DNA from: an uncultured Cohaesibacter sp.
GTDB lineage: Bacteria; Pseudomonadota; Alphaproteobacteria; Rhizobiales; Cohaesibacteraceae
NCBI RefSeq assembly: GCF_963664735.1
Contig: NZ_OY761553.1
Span: 2,867,303 to 2,931,302, forward strand
DNA length: 64,000 bases
Direction: 5' to 3'
Each line of letters begins with the position of its first letter. The first letter of the stretch is position 1. Below are positions 51,239-60,405 of this stretch, piece after piece. Below the pieces are notes generated by a model that was not told the origin of the DNA, searched no databases, and saw only the letters and a list, made by a program, of their open reading frames with translations. Position numbers and translations under genes: made by a program.

Positions 51239-52915
51239 ATGATTGCCAAAATGATGCCTTTTGTCAGGATCAAATCGCTGCATCTGCTGCTCATAGCCCT
51301 ATTGCTGCTCGTCATTTCATTCCCGTTTTATGAAGAGATGAAAAACCGGATCAACGCCAGTCGGCTGATCATCAACATGTATAAATCGAGCCTTGAATCA
51401 TCGATCTATCAATATAAATTTCTTCCCTTCATCCTGTCTCAAAATCAGAAAATTGTAGATATCGTTACCGGCGATATGGATCCTGTTTCAAGCGGCTATT
51501 TTCTGCAGCGCATTAAATACGCCACCAACGTTGCGACGGTATTTGTGCAAGATCGATCCGGCAAGGCAATTGCCTCCAGCAACTGGGACAGGAATGACAG
51601 CTATATCGGCAAGAACTACGGCTTCAGACCCTATTTCAAAGCAGCCATGGCCGGTCGACTGGGTCATTTTTACGGTATCGGCATGACGTCACTGACGCCG
51701 GGATATTTCATTTCCTATGGCCTGAGATCGGGTGATGAGATCATCGGCACCATCACCATCGAAATCAACCTGTCGAGTCTGGAGACGGTTTGGAGTTCGG
51801 GGCCGGACGAAATCATTGTCGCTGACGTCAACAATATCATTTTCCTGAGCTCCAACAAAAAATGGAAGAACAAGACTTTCGGCAATATCAGCGCCCGGGC
51901 GATTGATAAGGTTGATTCCGAGAAGCAGTTTGTCATGCACCTGCTCAGCCCCATTTCGCTTAGAGAATGCTACCGGGTCGGCGACATGACCTTTTACAGC
52001 AACTCCATGTTCGGTTGTGCTTTGCCAGAGCAATTCTCAATCGAAGAAAATATTCTGGACTATGGCTGGACAATTTATTCTCTGCAGAGCATGCATTATT
52101 ATTATGCTCTGGCGGCTGTCGCCATTCTGCTCGTCATACTGGTTTATGCCATTATCCTGTTTGCTTACAGAAACTTCCGCAATAAATACAAGCGCAGCAT
52201 TCAGAAACTGAGAAACCAGCTCGTTGAGAACAGCAAGCTGGCGTCTATTGGCCAGATGGCAACCGAGCTGGCCCATGAGTTCAATCAGCCCCTGTCCGCG
52301 ATTTACATGCTGCTTGATACGTCCCGTCTTTTGCTAGAGCGCAAGCTCTATCCGCAGGTGGATGAAAATCTTGCATTGGTTGCGTCCCATATCGAACGCA
52401 TGACGCAGCAGATTTCCTCACTGAAGTCTTTTGCCAGCAGACACCGGATTTCAAGCGGGCATGCCAATATCGTACTAGTCGCCCATTCCTCCATGAAACT
52501 GTTTCAGGCAACATTTAAGAAGAACAATGTTCAGCTCGATTTTCTCGCCAGCCACAATGTCATTCAGGTGCCTTGTAATGAGGTTGGCCTTGAGCAGATT
52601 TTCAGCAACCTGATAACCAATGCTCTGGAAGCCATGGCTTCGGTTGAGAAGAAAAAGCTACATATTCTGATCGACAAGGCGAATGGCGAGATTCTTGTCA
52701 AGGTCCGCGATAACGGCCCTGGCATCTCGGATATATCGCGCCTGTTTGAGTCCTACTTCTCAACGAAACAACGAGGCACCGGCCTCGGCCTTGCCATCGT
52801 CAAAGGCATTGTCGACAATTCAGGCGGCACGATCACTGCGCACAATCTTTCCAATGGTGGGGCGGAATTCGTTATCAAATGGCATGAATGGGTAGCAGCA
52901 GAAAACCCACTCTAG
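51239..52915 (+). CDS. dctB: DctB-like sensor histidine kinase
   Basis: Membrane sensor kinase of 558 residues. TM1 is about 10-28 and TM2 about 285-310; between them is a double Cache/PDC periplasmic sensor (FVQDRSGKAIASSNWDRNDSYIGKNYGFRPYF), the type that binds C4-dicarboxylates in DctB. The phosphoacceptor histidine is in ELAHEFNQPLSAIY, followed by the ATPase domain with NLITNALEAM (N box), VRDNGPGI (G1) and GTGLGLAIVKGIV (G2). It should phosphorylate the DctD-like regulator next to it. That gene is on the opposite strand, unlike most dctBD operons. Confidence 0.85.
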   Translation: MIAKMMPFVRIKSLHLLLIALLLLVISFPFYEEMKNRINASRLIINMYKSSLESSIYQYKFLPFILSQNQKIVDIVTGDMDPVSSGYFLQRIKYATNVATVFVQDRSGKAIASSNWDRNDSYIGKNYGFRPYFKAAMAGRLGHFYGIGMTSLTPGYFISYGLRSGDEIIGTITIEINLSSLETVWSSGPDEIIVADVNNIIFLSSNKKWKNKTFGNISARAIDKVDSEKQFVMHLLSPISLRECYRVGDMTFYSNSMFGCALPEQFSIEENILDYGWTIYSLQSMHYYYALAAVAILLVILVYAIILFAYRNFRNKYKRSIQKLRNQLVENSKLASIGQMATELAHEFNQPLSAIYMLLDTSRLLLERKLYPQVDENLALVASHIERMTQQISSLKSFASRHRISSGHANIVLVAHSSMKLFQATFKKNNVQLDFLASHNVIQVPCNEVGLEQIFSNLITNALEAMASVEKKKLHILIDKANGEILVKVRDNGPGISDISRLFESYFSTKQRGTGLGLAIVKGIVDNSGGTITAHNLSNGGAEFVIKWHEWVAAENPL

Positions 52916-52949
52916 GCCCGAGACCATGAGGACCGTGCAGCATGACAAA

Positions 52950-54308
52950 TCAATCCGTGTCCTGACCGGGGCGGAACGTGTCTGGTTTGATGGTGTGTCG
53001 GTTGAGCTTGTCATAAAGCGTTTTGCGCGGTAGCACCAATTTCTTCGCGGCGGCTCCCACATGACCGTTGGTTTGGCGAAGCGCCTCTTCAATCAGTCGC
53101 TTTTCAAAGGAATCGAGGCATTCCGTCAAGCTCATGCGATGATCATCCGAGATCGAGAAGCCATCAACCTCAGGTGAAACAAAGCCCAAGATGTAGCGAT
53201 CGGCAAAATGCTTCAGCTCGCGGACATTTCCCGGCCATGTCTGAGTCTGGAGCCAGATGATCAGCTCGGGCTTGATATCCGGCATTGGACGTCTGTATTG
53301 CTGGGCGGCCAGAAAAGCAAAGTGATAAAACAGCTCGGGTATGTCCTCGCGCCGCTCACGAAGCGGGGGCAGATGGATCGTCACAACATTCAGGCGGTAA
53401 TAGAGGTCAGAGCGGAAAGCCTTTCTCTCGCTCAACTCCTGCAGATCCTCTTTCGTGGCAGCCACCACACGACAATCAACCGGCACATGTTCGTTATTGC
53501 CTAAACGATCAACCGTGCGCTCTTGCAACACGCGCAGAAACTTGGCCTGAATGTCCAGCGGCATGCTTTCGATTTCGTCAAGAAACAGCGTCCCCTTGTG
53601 GGCATATTCTATCTTGCCGATCCGCCTTTTTGTGGCACCGGTAAAGGTGCCAGCCTCATGGCCGAACATTTCACTTTCAAACAGGGTATCCGGAAAAGCG
53701 GCGCAGTTTAGCGGAACGAAATTGGCCTTGCGGCGACCACTCCACATATGGATCGCATTTGCTACCACTTCCTTGCCTGTGCCGGTTTCCCCTTGAACCA
53801 GAACATCGGCATCGGTGTCGGAGATGCTCAGAATCATTTCCCGGATCCGATTCATGGCATTGCTGCTGCCGATCATGACCGGACCATTCTCAGTTTTGCT
53901 CTGTAATTTGGTCTGAATATTTTCCAGTTGAAGCCGCCGCTTGTCCAGAGCCCTTTGCAAGATCTCCGTCAGCTTTTTGTTGTTGCACGGCTTCTCGATG
54001 AAATCATGGGCCCCCTGTTTCATGGCACTGACGGCCATTTCAACATCGCCGTGGCCAGTGATCAAAACCACCGGAATGGTCTCGTCAATCGCCAGGATTG
54101 TCTCCATCAGCTTAAGGCCAGACATGCCCGGCAAGCGTATATCGGTGAGAACAATGGACGCGGGATTTTTACGAAGCAGTTTGAGGCCATCTTCCGCATT
54201 GTCGGCAGCAAGCACAGGAAAACCAGCCATCTCCATTGACTGTCGATAGGCGAATTGTACGCTTTTATCGTCTTCAATGTAAATTATCGGGATATCGATC
54301 TGGCTCAC
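52950..54308 (-). CDS. dctD: DctD-like sigma-54-dependent response regulator
   Basis: Predicted 452-residue NtrC-type activator. The receiver has the phosphoaspartate in VLTDIRLPGMSGL (about residue 55), an AAA+ domain follows with Walker A GETGTGKE and Walker B GTLFLDEIES, and a Fis-type helix-turn-helix (GHVGAAAKKLVLPRKTLYDKLNR) ends it. The sigma-54 contact loop reads GTFTGA, not the usual GAFTGA. It ends 34 bases past the convergent dctB stop and is divergent from the TRAP operon, whose promoter is a sigma-54 type. That supports the DctB-DctD-TRAP pathway. Confidence 0.88.
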   Translation of the reverse strand: MSQIDIPIIYIEDDKSVQFAYRQSMEMAGFPVLAADNAEDGLKLLRKNPASIVLTDIRLPGMSGLKLMETILAIDETIPVVLITGHGDVEMAVSAMKQGAHDFIEKPCNNKKLTEILQRALDKRRLQLENIQTKLQSKTENGPVMIGSSNAMNRIREMILSISDTDADVLVQGETGTGKEVVANAIHMWSGRRKANFVPLNCAAFPDTLFESEMFGHEAGTFTGATKRRIGKIEYAHKGTLFLDEIESMPLDIQAKFLRVLQERTVDRLGNNEHVPVDCRVVAATKEDLQELSERKAFRSDLYYRLNVVTIHLPPLRERREDIPELFYHFAFLAAQQYRRPMPDIKPELIIWLQTQTWPGNVRELKHFADRYILGFVSPEVDGFSISDDHRMSLTECLDSFEKRLIEEALRQTNGHVGAAAKKLVLPRKTLYDKLNRHTIKPDTFRPGQDTD

Positions 54309-54476
54309 GAATCAGTCCTTTGTCATCAGATCAATCTACAGGGCAAGCCATCTCAAAAGTAAAGATCACATAGCCAAATTGTATCTCTTTGCACCGACAG
54401 AATGAATACTCTGATCTTACCCTGACCATTGTTGATGTACTCAACTGTTCCCGGCAAACCATGTAACACATTTGTC

Positions 54477-54530
54477 TATGTGCGGATAATGTGACAGGTT
54501 AGATTTTCACTGTCCGAAAATCCGCACATA
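54477..54530. promoter_or_regulatory. paired palindromic sites, probable DctD enhancer
   Basis: TGTGCGGATAATGTGACA (54479-54496) and TGTCCGAAAATCCGCACA (54511-54528) are imperfect palindromes with a 32-base centre spacing, about three helical turns. Their outer arms TATGTGCGGAT (54477-54487) and ATCCGCACATA (54520-54530) form a perfect inverted repeat. They lie about 245 bases upstream of the sigma-54 promoter, where enhancer-binding proteins dock. Confidence 0.68.
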
Positions 54531-54746
54531 ATCATCTATAAACACCGACTATTGACTTACGATATTGTACGCATGATGAAATATGGAGGAAAAACAGGTA
54601 CAGTTTATTTCTTCAGAGGCAAGATTTATTCCATATGAATCTTTCTAAAATCATCATATTTTACAAAAGATTAACAAATTTTGCTCCGGCAGCAACCGAG
54701 TTTTCTCCAATCACCGACCCTTTTCGCATTCCAATTTTTGTGCTTC

Positions 54747-54762
54747 TGGCACGAGCCTTGCT
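54747..54762 (+). promoter_or_regulatory. consensus sigma-54 promoter of dctPQM
   Basis: TGGCAC-GAGCC-TTGCT: the -24 GG and -12 GC are intact, with the standard N5 spacing of TGGCAC-N5-TTGC. The TRAP operon start codon is 121 bases downstream. Confidence 0.88.
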
Positions 54763-54882
54763 GTAGATCAGGTGTAACATTTCAAACGGAGATCTTCGGC
54801 CTCCGATTGCACTCTGAATGCAATCAAACAGGCCTGTAGTCATACAAACTCGGAAAATAGAGACAGGATAGGGAGGAACCTA

Positions 54883-55860
54883 ATGATCCGTCTTGCAACC
54901 ATTCTCGGCGCCGGCCTCATGGCACTGTCGCTCGCAGCTCCATCTTTTGCGGCAGACGTAACCCTTAAGCTGGGCCATATCGCTGTGCCTGATCACCCAT
55001 ATGGTCAAGGAGCTGACTATTTCGCAAAACTCGTCAAAGAGAAAAGCGGCGGGTCGATAGAAGTCAAGGTTTTCCCAAGTTCTCAGCTCGGTGGACAGAA
55101 AGATCTGATCGAGGGGATGGTATTCGGTGCCGTGGATATGGCTCTGGTTGGCACCGCCGTGCTTGGCCAGTTCCAGCCACAAATTTCCATTTTCGATTTG
55201 CCATTCATCTTTAAAGATCGCCCACACGCTTACAAGTCCCTGGACAGCGTAGGCATGGATCTTGGCAAGGCACTTGAAGGCCGCGGCATCAAACTGCTCG
55301 GCTATATGGAAAATGGCATCCGCCATGTAACAAACAATGTGCGCCCAATCAAAGAGCCTGCCGATATGAAGGGCCTCAAGATCCGCGTCATGACCAACAA
55401 GATTTTTGTCGAAATGATGAAAGCTCTTGGTGCCTCCCCAACTCCGATGGCCTTCAGCGAGCTTTATTCTGCCATGCAGCAGGGCACGGTAGATGGTCAG
55501 GAAAACCCGTCCGCGCACATCTTCACCAAGCGTTTCTATGAAGTGCAGAAATATGCTTCCAAAACCGCCCATGCCTATTCGCCAGAACCCATGATCATAT
55601 CCATGATCAGTTGGGCAAAACTCAATGATGAACAGAAAGCCATCATCCAGGATGCCGCCAAGGAAGCAATCGCATGGCAGCGCAAGGTTTCCGAAGATCA
55701 GGATAACAAATATTGGGATCAGATCATCGCAACCGGCAAAATGGAAGTCATCGATGTTGACCGCTCCAAGTTCAAGGAAGCTACCGCACCTGTCATCAAG
55801 ATGTTTGCCGATACTGTCGGTCAGGACAACATCGACAAGATCAACGCTCTGGCAGAATAA
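54883..55860 (+). CDS. dctP: TRAP C4-dicarboxylate binding protein DctP
   Basis: Periplasmic binding protein of 325 residues. The signal peptide is about 23 residues (ending PSFAA). Typical DctP blocks include SSQLGGQKDLIEGMVFGAVDM, GLKIRVMTNKIFVEMMKALGASPTPMAFSELYSAMQQGTVDGQENP (landmark at about 165-210) with the substrate-contact arginine. ATG 54883 follows GGGAGGAA. It is the first gene of a dctPQM operon behind the sigma-54 promoter, probably for succinate, malate or fumarate; the exact dicarboxylate is inferred from the regulator type. Confidence 0.9.
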   Translation: MIRLATILGAGLMALSLAAPSFAADVTLKLGHIAVPDHPYGQGADYFAKLVKEKSGGSIEVKVFPSSQLGGQKDLIEGMVFGAVDMALVGTAVLGQFQPQISIFDLPFIFKDRPHAYKSLDSVGMDLGKALEGRGIKLLGYMENGIRHVTNNVRPIKEPADMKGLKIRVMTNKIFVEMMKALGASPTPMAFSELYSAMQQGTVDGQENPSAHIFTKRFYEVQKYASKTAHAYSPEPMIISMISWAKLNDEQKAIIQDAAKEAIAWQRKVSEDQDNKYWDQIIATGKMEVIDVDRSKFKEATAPVIKMFADTVGQDNIDKINALAE

Positions 55861-55933
55861 CTGGAATAACTCCCAGCCCCAAGAGAGCCCGCTCCTCTAG
55901 ACAAATATGGGCTCATGCCGAACTTGGGTAGGA

Positions 55934-55964
55934 GCTGGTCCGGTCGTAAGACAGCCGGGCCAGC
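55934..55964 (+). other. hairpin between dctP and dctQ
   Basis: GCTGGTCCGG (55934-55943) pairs with CCGGGCCAGC (55955-55964) with one G-T pair. It has no T-run and probably stabilises the dctP message. Confidence 0.55.
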
Positions 55965-56084
55965 CATCGGCTCACGAAAATGCCCTTGTTGAGCCCCTTC
56001 ACCCGAATTCGCGATCAAATCAACAACAGTCTTGGTCAGGAACTCGATCCTCTCTTTTCCGGCCGCGATAAAAGGTCTCAATTC

Positions 56085-56603
56085 ATGGACGCCATATTCA
56101 AAATCCTGCGCAAGTTGCTGTACGGGGTTTCTGTTACAGCTATGCTTGTCATGCTGACTATCATCTTCATTCAGGTGATCACCCGCTATATTTTCGGCTT
56201 CTCGTTCGAGTGGTCCGAGGAGTTGGCAAGATTCCTGTTTGTCTGGGTCGTGTTTCTTGGCTCTGCGCTCATCATGGGTGAAGACGGCCACTTGGCGGTA
56301 GAGTTGGTGCCGCGCCTGTTGAACGGCACGAAGCCAGGCTTCCTGCTCAATCTGTTCATCAATGCCTGCGGCTATGTCTTCATTCTGCTGCTGATCATAC
56401 AAGGCTGGAAAATGGCTCAAACCATGACCTTCCAGACGTCCCCCGGCCTCGGCATTTCGATGAGCTATGTCTATATCATCATGCCCGTCTCGGGTGTTCT
56501 GATGCTGATGTATCACATCAAGGACACCATTAGCATCTTCAGCTCCCTTTCCGGCAAGGCAAAAGATGACAACACCGATGACACATCGGTCATAACGGAC
56601 TAG
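56085..56603 (+). CDS. dctQ: TRAP small permease DctQ
   Basis: Inner-membrane protein of 172 residues with four helices and the family pattern FGFSFEWSEELARFLFVWVVFLGSA (about 37-61). It couples DctP to DctM. ATG 56085 follows AAAGG; the frame is open from 55980 but that part is not family-like. The next gene starts 15 bases after its stop. Confidence 0.88.
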   Translation: MDAIFKILRKLLYGVSVTAMLVMLTIIFIQVITRYIFGFSFEWSEELARFLFVWVVFLGSALIMGEDGHLAVELVPRLLNGTKPGFLLNLFINACGYVFILLLIIQGWKMAQTMTFQTSPGLGISMSYVYIIMPVSGVLMLMYHIKDTISIFSSLSGKAKDDNTDDTSVITD

Positions 56604-56618
56604 CGGGAGACTTAAATC

Positions 56619-57893
56619 ATGGAAGTTGCTCTTATCCTTTCCTTCGTTGCGATGGCCCTGATTGGTGTTCCTGTGGCTTATGCCCTTGCCCTATCGGTGT
56701 CTTTCATTCTGGCCGTCTACATGGACCTGCCTCAGGTCCTGATCACCAACAACCTCTTTTCCGGCATTGATTCCTTCTCCTTCATGGCCGTGCCTTTCTT
56801 CATGCTGGCTGGTGCCTTCATGTCAGCGGGTGGCGTAACCTCTCGCCTCGTCAACGTGGCGCAAGCGATGGTCGGATCCTTCACGGGCGGTCTGGCGCAA
56901 GCTGTTGCCGTGGCAGGCATGTTCTTTGCCGCAATCTCCGGCTCATCTGCTGCCACGACAGCGGCCATCGGCTCAACCATGGTCAATGAAATGGAGCAGA
57001 AGGGCTACAAACGCGAAATGGCCACTGGCATTGTCGCGGCAGCCGGTACTGTGGGCATCGTTATCCCGCCTTCGATCACTTTCGTTGTCTATGGCGTCAT
57101 CGCCAATGTCTCTATTGGAGATCTCTTCATGGCAGGGGTCTTGCCGGGACTCTTGATGGGCGGCGCCATGTGCGGCATGGGCTGGTACCTCGCCAAAAAA
57201 GGCCAGATCCCCCCTGACGGCTCTTTCTCTTGCAAACGCCTCGCTCTGGCCATCAAGGATGCCTTCTGGGCTCTTCTGACACCGGTCATCATCATCGGCG
57301 GCATCTATAGTGGCGTCTTTACGCCAACCGAAGCTGCGGCCGTTGCTGCGGTTTATGGCATCGTCGTTGGGTTGTTCATCTACAAGGAACTGACAATCAA
57401 GGATTTCCCCGAAATCGTCTTCAAAGCCGTGATAGGCACAACCCTCATCATGTTCCTTGTCGGTGCTGCGAAAGTCTTCGGCTGGCTGATGACCAACCTG
57501 CAGATCCCGCACATGATCGGAGAAGCCATCATTCAGTTTACCAGCTCTGGTGTTGTGTTTCTCTTGATCATGAACGTCTTGCTGCTGGTGTTGGGAACGT
57601 TGGTCAATGCTTCGGCTGCGGTGGTCATCCTGACGCCGATCTTCCTGCCGGTAGCCATGAATATGGGCATCGACCCGATTCATTTCGGCGTAATCATGGT
57701 CGTCAACCTTGCCATCGGTTGCATCACTCCTCCTGTAGGGCTTGATCTGTTTGTGGCAAGTGCCATCACCAAAGTGCCGCTGGAAAAGGTCATGAAGGCA
57801 ACGGCCCCCTATCTGGGAGCCCTGATCGTCGCCCTGCTCATCATTACCATGGTTGAGCCCATTTCAACGACCTTGCCAAACCTCTTTAAATAA
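56619..57893 (+). CDS. dctM: TRAP large permease DctM
   Basis: Inner-membrane Na+-coupled permease of 424 residues with about twelve helices. Family blocks include FSFMAVPFFMLAGAFMSAGGV, FFAAISGSSAATTAAIGSTM, IPPSITFVVYGVIANVSI, GVFTPTEAAAVAAVYGI and LGTLVNASAAVVILTPIFLPVA, in order. It forms the DctPQM importer with the two genes upstream and ends at a terminator. Compared with the uronate DctM at 32.2 kb it has the same layout but is clearly a different paralogue. Confidence 0.92.
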   Translation: MEVALILSFVAMALIGVPVAYALALSVSFILAVYMDLPQVLITNNLFSGIDSFSFMAVPFFMLAGAFMSAGGVTSRLVNVAQAMVGSFTGGLAQAVAVAGMFFAAISGSSAATTAAIGSTMVNEMEQKGYKREMATGIVAAAGTVGIVIPPSITFVVYGVIANVSIGDLFMAGVLPGLLMGGAMCGMGWYLAKKGQIPPDGSFSCKRLALAIKDAFWALLTPVIIIGGIYSGVFTPTEAAAVAAVYGIVVGLFIYKELTIKDFPEIVFKAVIGTTLIMFLVGAAKVFGWLMTNLQIPHMIGEAIIQFTSSGVVFLLIMNVLLLVLGTLVNASAAVVILTPIFLPVAMNMGIDPIHFGVIMVVNLAIGCITPPVGLDLFVASAITKVPLEKVMKATAPYLGALIVALLIITMVEPISTTLPNLFK

Positions 57894-57937
57894 GCCTCAA
57901 AGGCACTTTCACTGGCACGCGTTGTCAGTGTCCTTCA

Positions 57938-57963
57938 AGGCCCCGGAAACGGGGTCTTTTTTT
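57938..57963 (+). terminator. intrinsic terminator of dctPQM
   Basis: AGGCCCCG pairs with CGGGGTCT around GAAA, followed by TTTTTTT. Confidence 0.82.
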
Positions 57964-58057
57964 GTGCGTATTTAAATGAGGAGGCATGTCACAGCAAAGC
58001 AAGGCCCAGCTATAGTTGTGCACTATCTGTCGCATTGTTTGATAATAAAGGGGAAAA

Positions 58058-58134
58058 TGGCGCGCTGGGGAGGATTCGAACCCCCGACCCCCAGATTCGT
58101 AGTCTGGTGCTCTATCCAACTGAGCTACCAGCGC
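58058..58134 (-). tRNA. tRNA-Arg (anticodon ACG)
   Basis: On the minus strand the 77-base gene starts GCGCTGG, pairing with CCAGCGC near its end, then discriminator G and an encoded CCA. The anticodon loop TACGAAT lies on the CAGAC stem; ACG decodes CGU/CGC/CGA after deamination to ICG. The T-loop GTTCGAATC and D-loop AGCTCAGTTGGATAGAGC are canonical. No integrase is next to it. Confidence 0.95.
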
Positions 58135-58336
58135 AACCTGTGTGCCATGCTCGTTTTGAGCTCGGCAAGTGAGGCTGTTGTCTAATCCCTATTGACCGAG
58201 TTGGCAAGGGCGTTTTTGTTTTTATTTCATTTTTTTAACAGCGGAGCGAAAGTCTGTGAAAAGAGCTGGTTCTCTCAGTTGCAATGCGCAACAGGTCATA
58301 AGCTTCAAATTGCATAAGGCTCGTTAGCCCGTTCAA

Positions 58337-59215
58337 TCAGACCGTCTTGCGCCAGCTATCAGTTTGCCACATATGACTAAATGCCTCGCGGTAGGTGGGG
58401 TATCGCAAAACCCCGCCGATAAGTTCATGCAGTCTTATATTGCTGCATCGTTTATTCTCACCATAGAAGCTGCGCGCCATGGGGGTCATCTCTGCTTCTT
58501 CAAACGATTGCTCCTGAGGATGTGACAGCCCCATCAGATCTGCGCAATAATAGATCACTTCCTGCGGAGGGGCTGGCTCATCATCCACCACATTGACAAT
58601 ACCGCTATGGCCAATTCTGGCGGCCTGCGAAACGGCCCGAGCAATATCCTCTACATGGATCCGGTTGAAAAACTGACCCGGCTTATTGATGGCTCGGCAG
58701 GAGCCTGCGTCAAGCTTGATCATCTGATTGCGCCCCGGACCATAAATGCCTGCCAGACGGTAGATACCCAGTGGCTTGTGGAGCCTTGAAGCCAACAACT
58801 GCCAGCTTTCTTCTGCGGCAACCCGTTGCCTGGAGCGTTGCGAAACCGGGCGGCATTGAGAGTCCTCATCGACCCACACACCATCATGATTGCCATAGAC
58901 CCCGACGGTTGAGAGATAGCCGATCCAGCGAAGGGCTTCCATTGCTTTCAAATCATCGCGCAAACAGTTGAGGACCGGATCGCCCTCCTTGTTCGGGGCA
59001 ATCGAGATCAGCAGATGGGTCGCCTCGGACAGACACGCCCTGAGGTCGTCTGAAGCCTCCATGCCATCGAACTGATAAGCGCGGATGCCCTCCTTGGCCA
59101 TCACTTCGGCTTTTTCGATAGATCGCGTTGTCGCGGCAATCCAGTCACAGTCGGCCTTGAGGTCTTTTGCAATGGAACGGGCGCTGTAGCCATAACCAAA
59201 GATGAAGAGTTTCAT
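58337..59215 (-). CDS. NAD-dependent epimerase/SDR-like protein (YeeZ-type)
   Basis: Predicted 292-residue Rossmann protein starting MKLFIFGYGYSARSIAKDL with the nucleotide-binding glycines (GYGYSAR). An extended-SDR middle includes YLSTVGVYGNHDG and the substrate loop RLAGIYGPGRNQMIKL. Such atypical SDRs are often annotated as NAD-dependent epimerases, but activity is unproven. ATG 59215 overlaps the queG stop, with AAGGA upstream, so this is translationally coupled to queG. The grouping GST-queG-SDR recurs in Rhizobiales, as I recall. Confidence 0.8.
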   Translation of the reverse strand: MKLFIFGYGYSARSIAKDLKADCDWIAATTRSIEKAEVMAKEGIRAYQFDGMEASDDLRACLSEATHLLISIAPNKEGDPVLNCLRDDLKAMEALRWIGYLSTVGVYGNHDGVWVDEDSQCRPVSQRSRQRVAAEESWQLLASRLHKPLGIYRLAGIYGPGRNQMIKLDAGSCRAINKPGQFFNRIHVEDIARAVSQAARIGHSGIVNVVDDEPAPPQEVIYYCADLMGLSHPQEQSFEEAEMTPMARSFYGENKRCSNIRLHELIGGVLRYPTYREAFSHMWQTDSWRKTV

Positions 59216-60381
59216 TTCGTATTTCCTTTCAGCGCCGAATACCATTCTTCCGTCACGCCGGAATCATTTTCATTCAAGAGATGAGCCTTTGCCAACTCAG
59301 CAAAATCCTTAGCAGACATGAGCTGCCCAAGAGCCCAGATGCTTGCGCCACGCACAACAGCATCTTCATCCAATAGATGAGGCGAAACATGCTCGATAAG
59401 GTCTGCCCGATGCGCATTACCCGCTGCAATCAGAATATTGCGCATAAATCTATTGCGTCCGATTCGCTTGACGGGCGATCCTGAAAAACGCTGCCGAAAC
59501 GAAGCGTCATCCATTGCAAGAAACTCGACCAGAGCCGGCGCCTTAAGATCTTCTCGCGCCTTCAGTTTGGCCTCATGTGCGGTTTGGGCAAACTTGTTCC
59601 AGGGACAGGCGGCCAGGCAGTCGTCGCAACCATAGACACGATTTCCCATGGCATGGCGCAACTGGCGGGGAATCGGCCCCTTGTTCTCGATCGTCAGATA
59701 GGAAATGCAACGACTGGCATCAATCTGATAAGGCTTGGGGAAGGCTTTCGTCGGACAGGCCTCCTGACAGGCCACACAGGAGCCACAGTGATCCTTTTCC
59801 GGTTCATCGGGCAACAGGTCCATGTTGGTGAAGATGGCTCCCAGAAAGAGCCATGAGCCAAATTCACGGCTTACCAGATTGGTATGCTTACCCTGCCAGC
59901 CAAGACCGGCGAGCTCAGCCAGAGGTTTTTCCATCACGGGGGCTGTATCCACGAAGACCTTTATCTCTCCTTCCGGGTAGGTATCACGCAGGCGGGAGAG
60001 CAATTTGGCAGAAAGCTGCTTGAGGCGGCCCTTGATGAGGTCGTGATAATCGCGATGGCGCGCATAAACCGAGATGTTGGCCCTGTCTGGCTGATCCAGA
60101 AGCCAGCGCGGATCTTCATCGGGGCCATAATTGAAGCCCAGCATGATCACCGACTGAACATCACCCCACAAATTGGACGGATGCGAACGGCGCTCCAGTG
60201 TCTCTTCCATCCAATCCATGGACCCGTGATAGCCCTTGGACACAAAGCTTTGAAGCGCTTCTTGCCTGTTCTGGGCATCGCTTGCACGGCAAATCCGCAT
60301 CTGGGCAAAGCCCAATGCCTGAGACTCACGATTGAGGAAGGCTTTCAGCTTTGCCTGTGTTTCCGGGTTCTGCACACTCAT
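59212..60381 (-). CDS. queG: epoxyqueuosine reductase QueG
   Basis: Cytoplasmic corrinoid/iron-sulphur enzyme of 389 residues that reduces epoxyqueuosine to queuosine in tRNA. Two ferredoxin-like clusters are clear: CGSCVACQEACPTKA and CDDCLAACPWNKFA. The N-terminal region and a C-terminal HEAT-like repeat (EDAVVRGASIWALGQLMSAKD) complete it. The length fits the family. It overlaps the SDR gene downstream and follows a GST gene by 24 bases. Confidence 0.95.
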   Translation of the reverse strand: MSVQNPETQAKLKAFLNRESQALGFAQMRICRASDAQNRQEALQSFVSKGYHGSMDWMEETLERRSHPSNLWGDVQSVIMLGFNYGPDEDPRWLLDQPDRANISVYARHRDYHDLIKGRLKQLSAKLLSRLRDTYPEGEIKVFVDTAPVMEKPLAELAGLGWQGKHTNLVSREFGSWLFLGAIFTNMDLLPDEPEKDHCGSCVACQEACPTKAFPKPYQIDASRCISYLTIENKGPIPRQLRHAMGNRVYGCDDCLAACPWNKFAQTAHEAKLKAREDLKAPALVEFLAMDDASFRQRFSGSPVKRIGRNRFMRNILIAAGNAHRADLIEHVSPHLLDEDAVVRGASIWALGQLMSAKDFAELAKAHLLNENDSGVTEEWYSALKGNTK

Positions 60382-60405
60382 GCATCATCATTGTAGGATT
60401 AGTAA

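Larger units (their letters stand above)
54309..54882. other. divergent dctD / dctPQM control region
   Basis: 574 bases without a gene. It contains two 18-base palindromic sites (54479-54528) and the sigma-54 promoter (54747-54762) listed separately. The dctD promoter must lie at its left end. Confidence 0.7.

Noticed and set aside
57911-57926. Second sigma-54 promoter TGGCACGCGTTG near 57.9 kb
   Set aside because: The -12 element is not TTGC at the right spacing and the stretch is part of a hairpin after dctM.
58058-58134. tRNA-Arg as a possible integration site for a mobile island
   Set aside because: No integrase, no direct repeat of the tRNA 3' end and no mobile-type genes are nearby.
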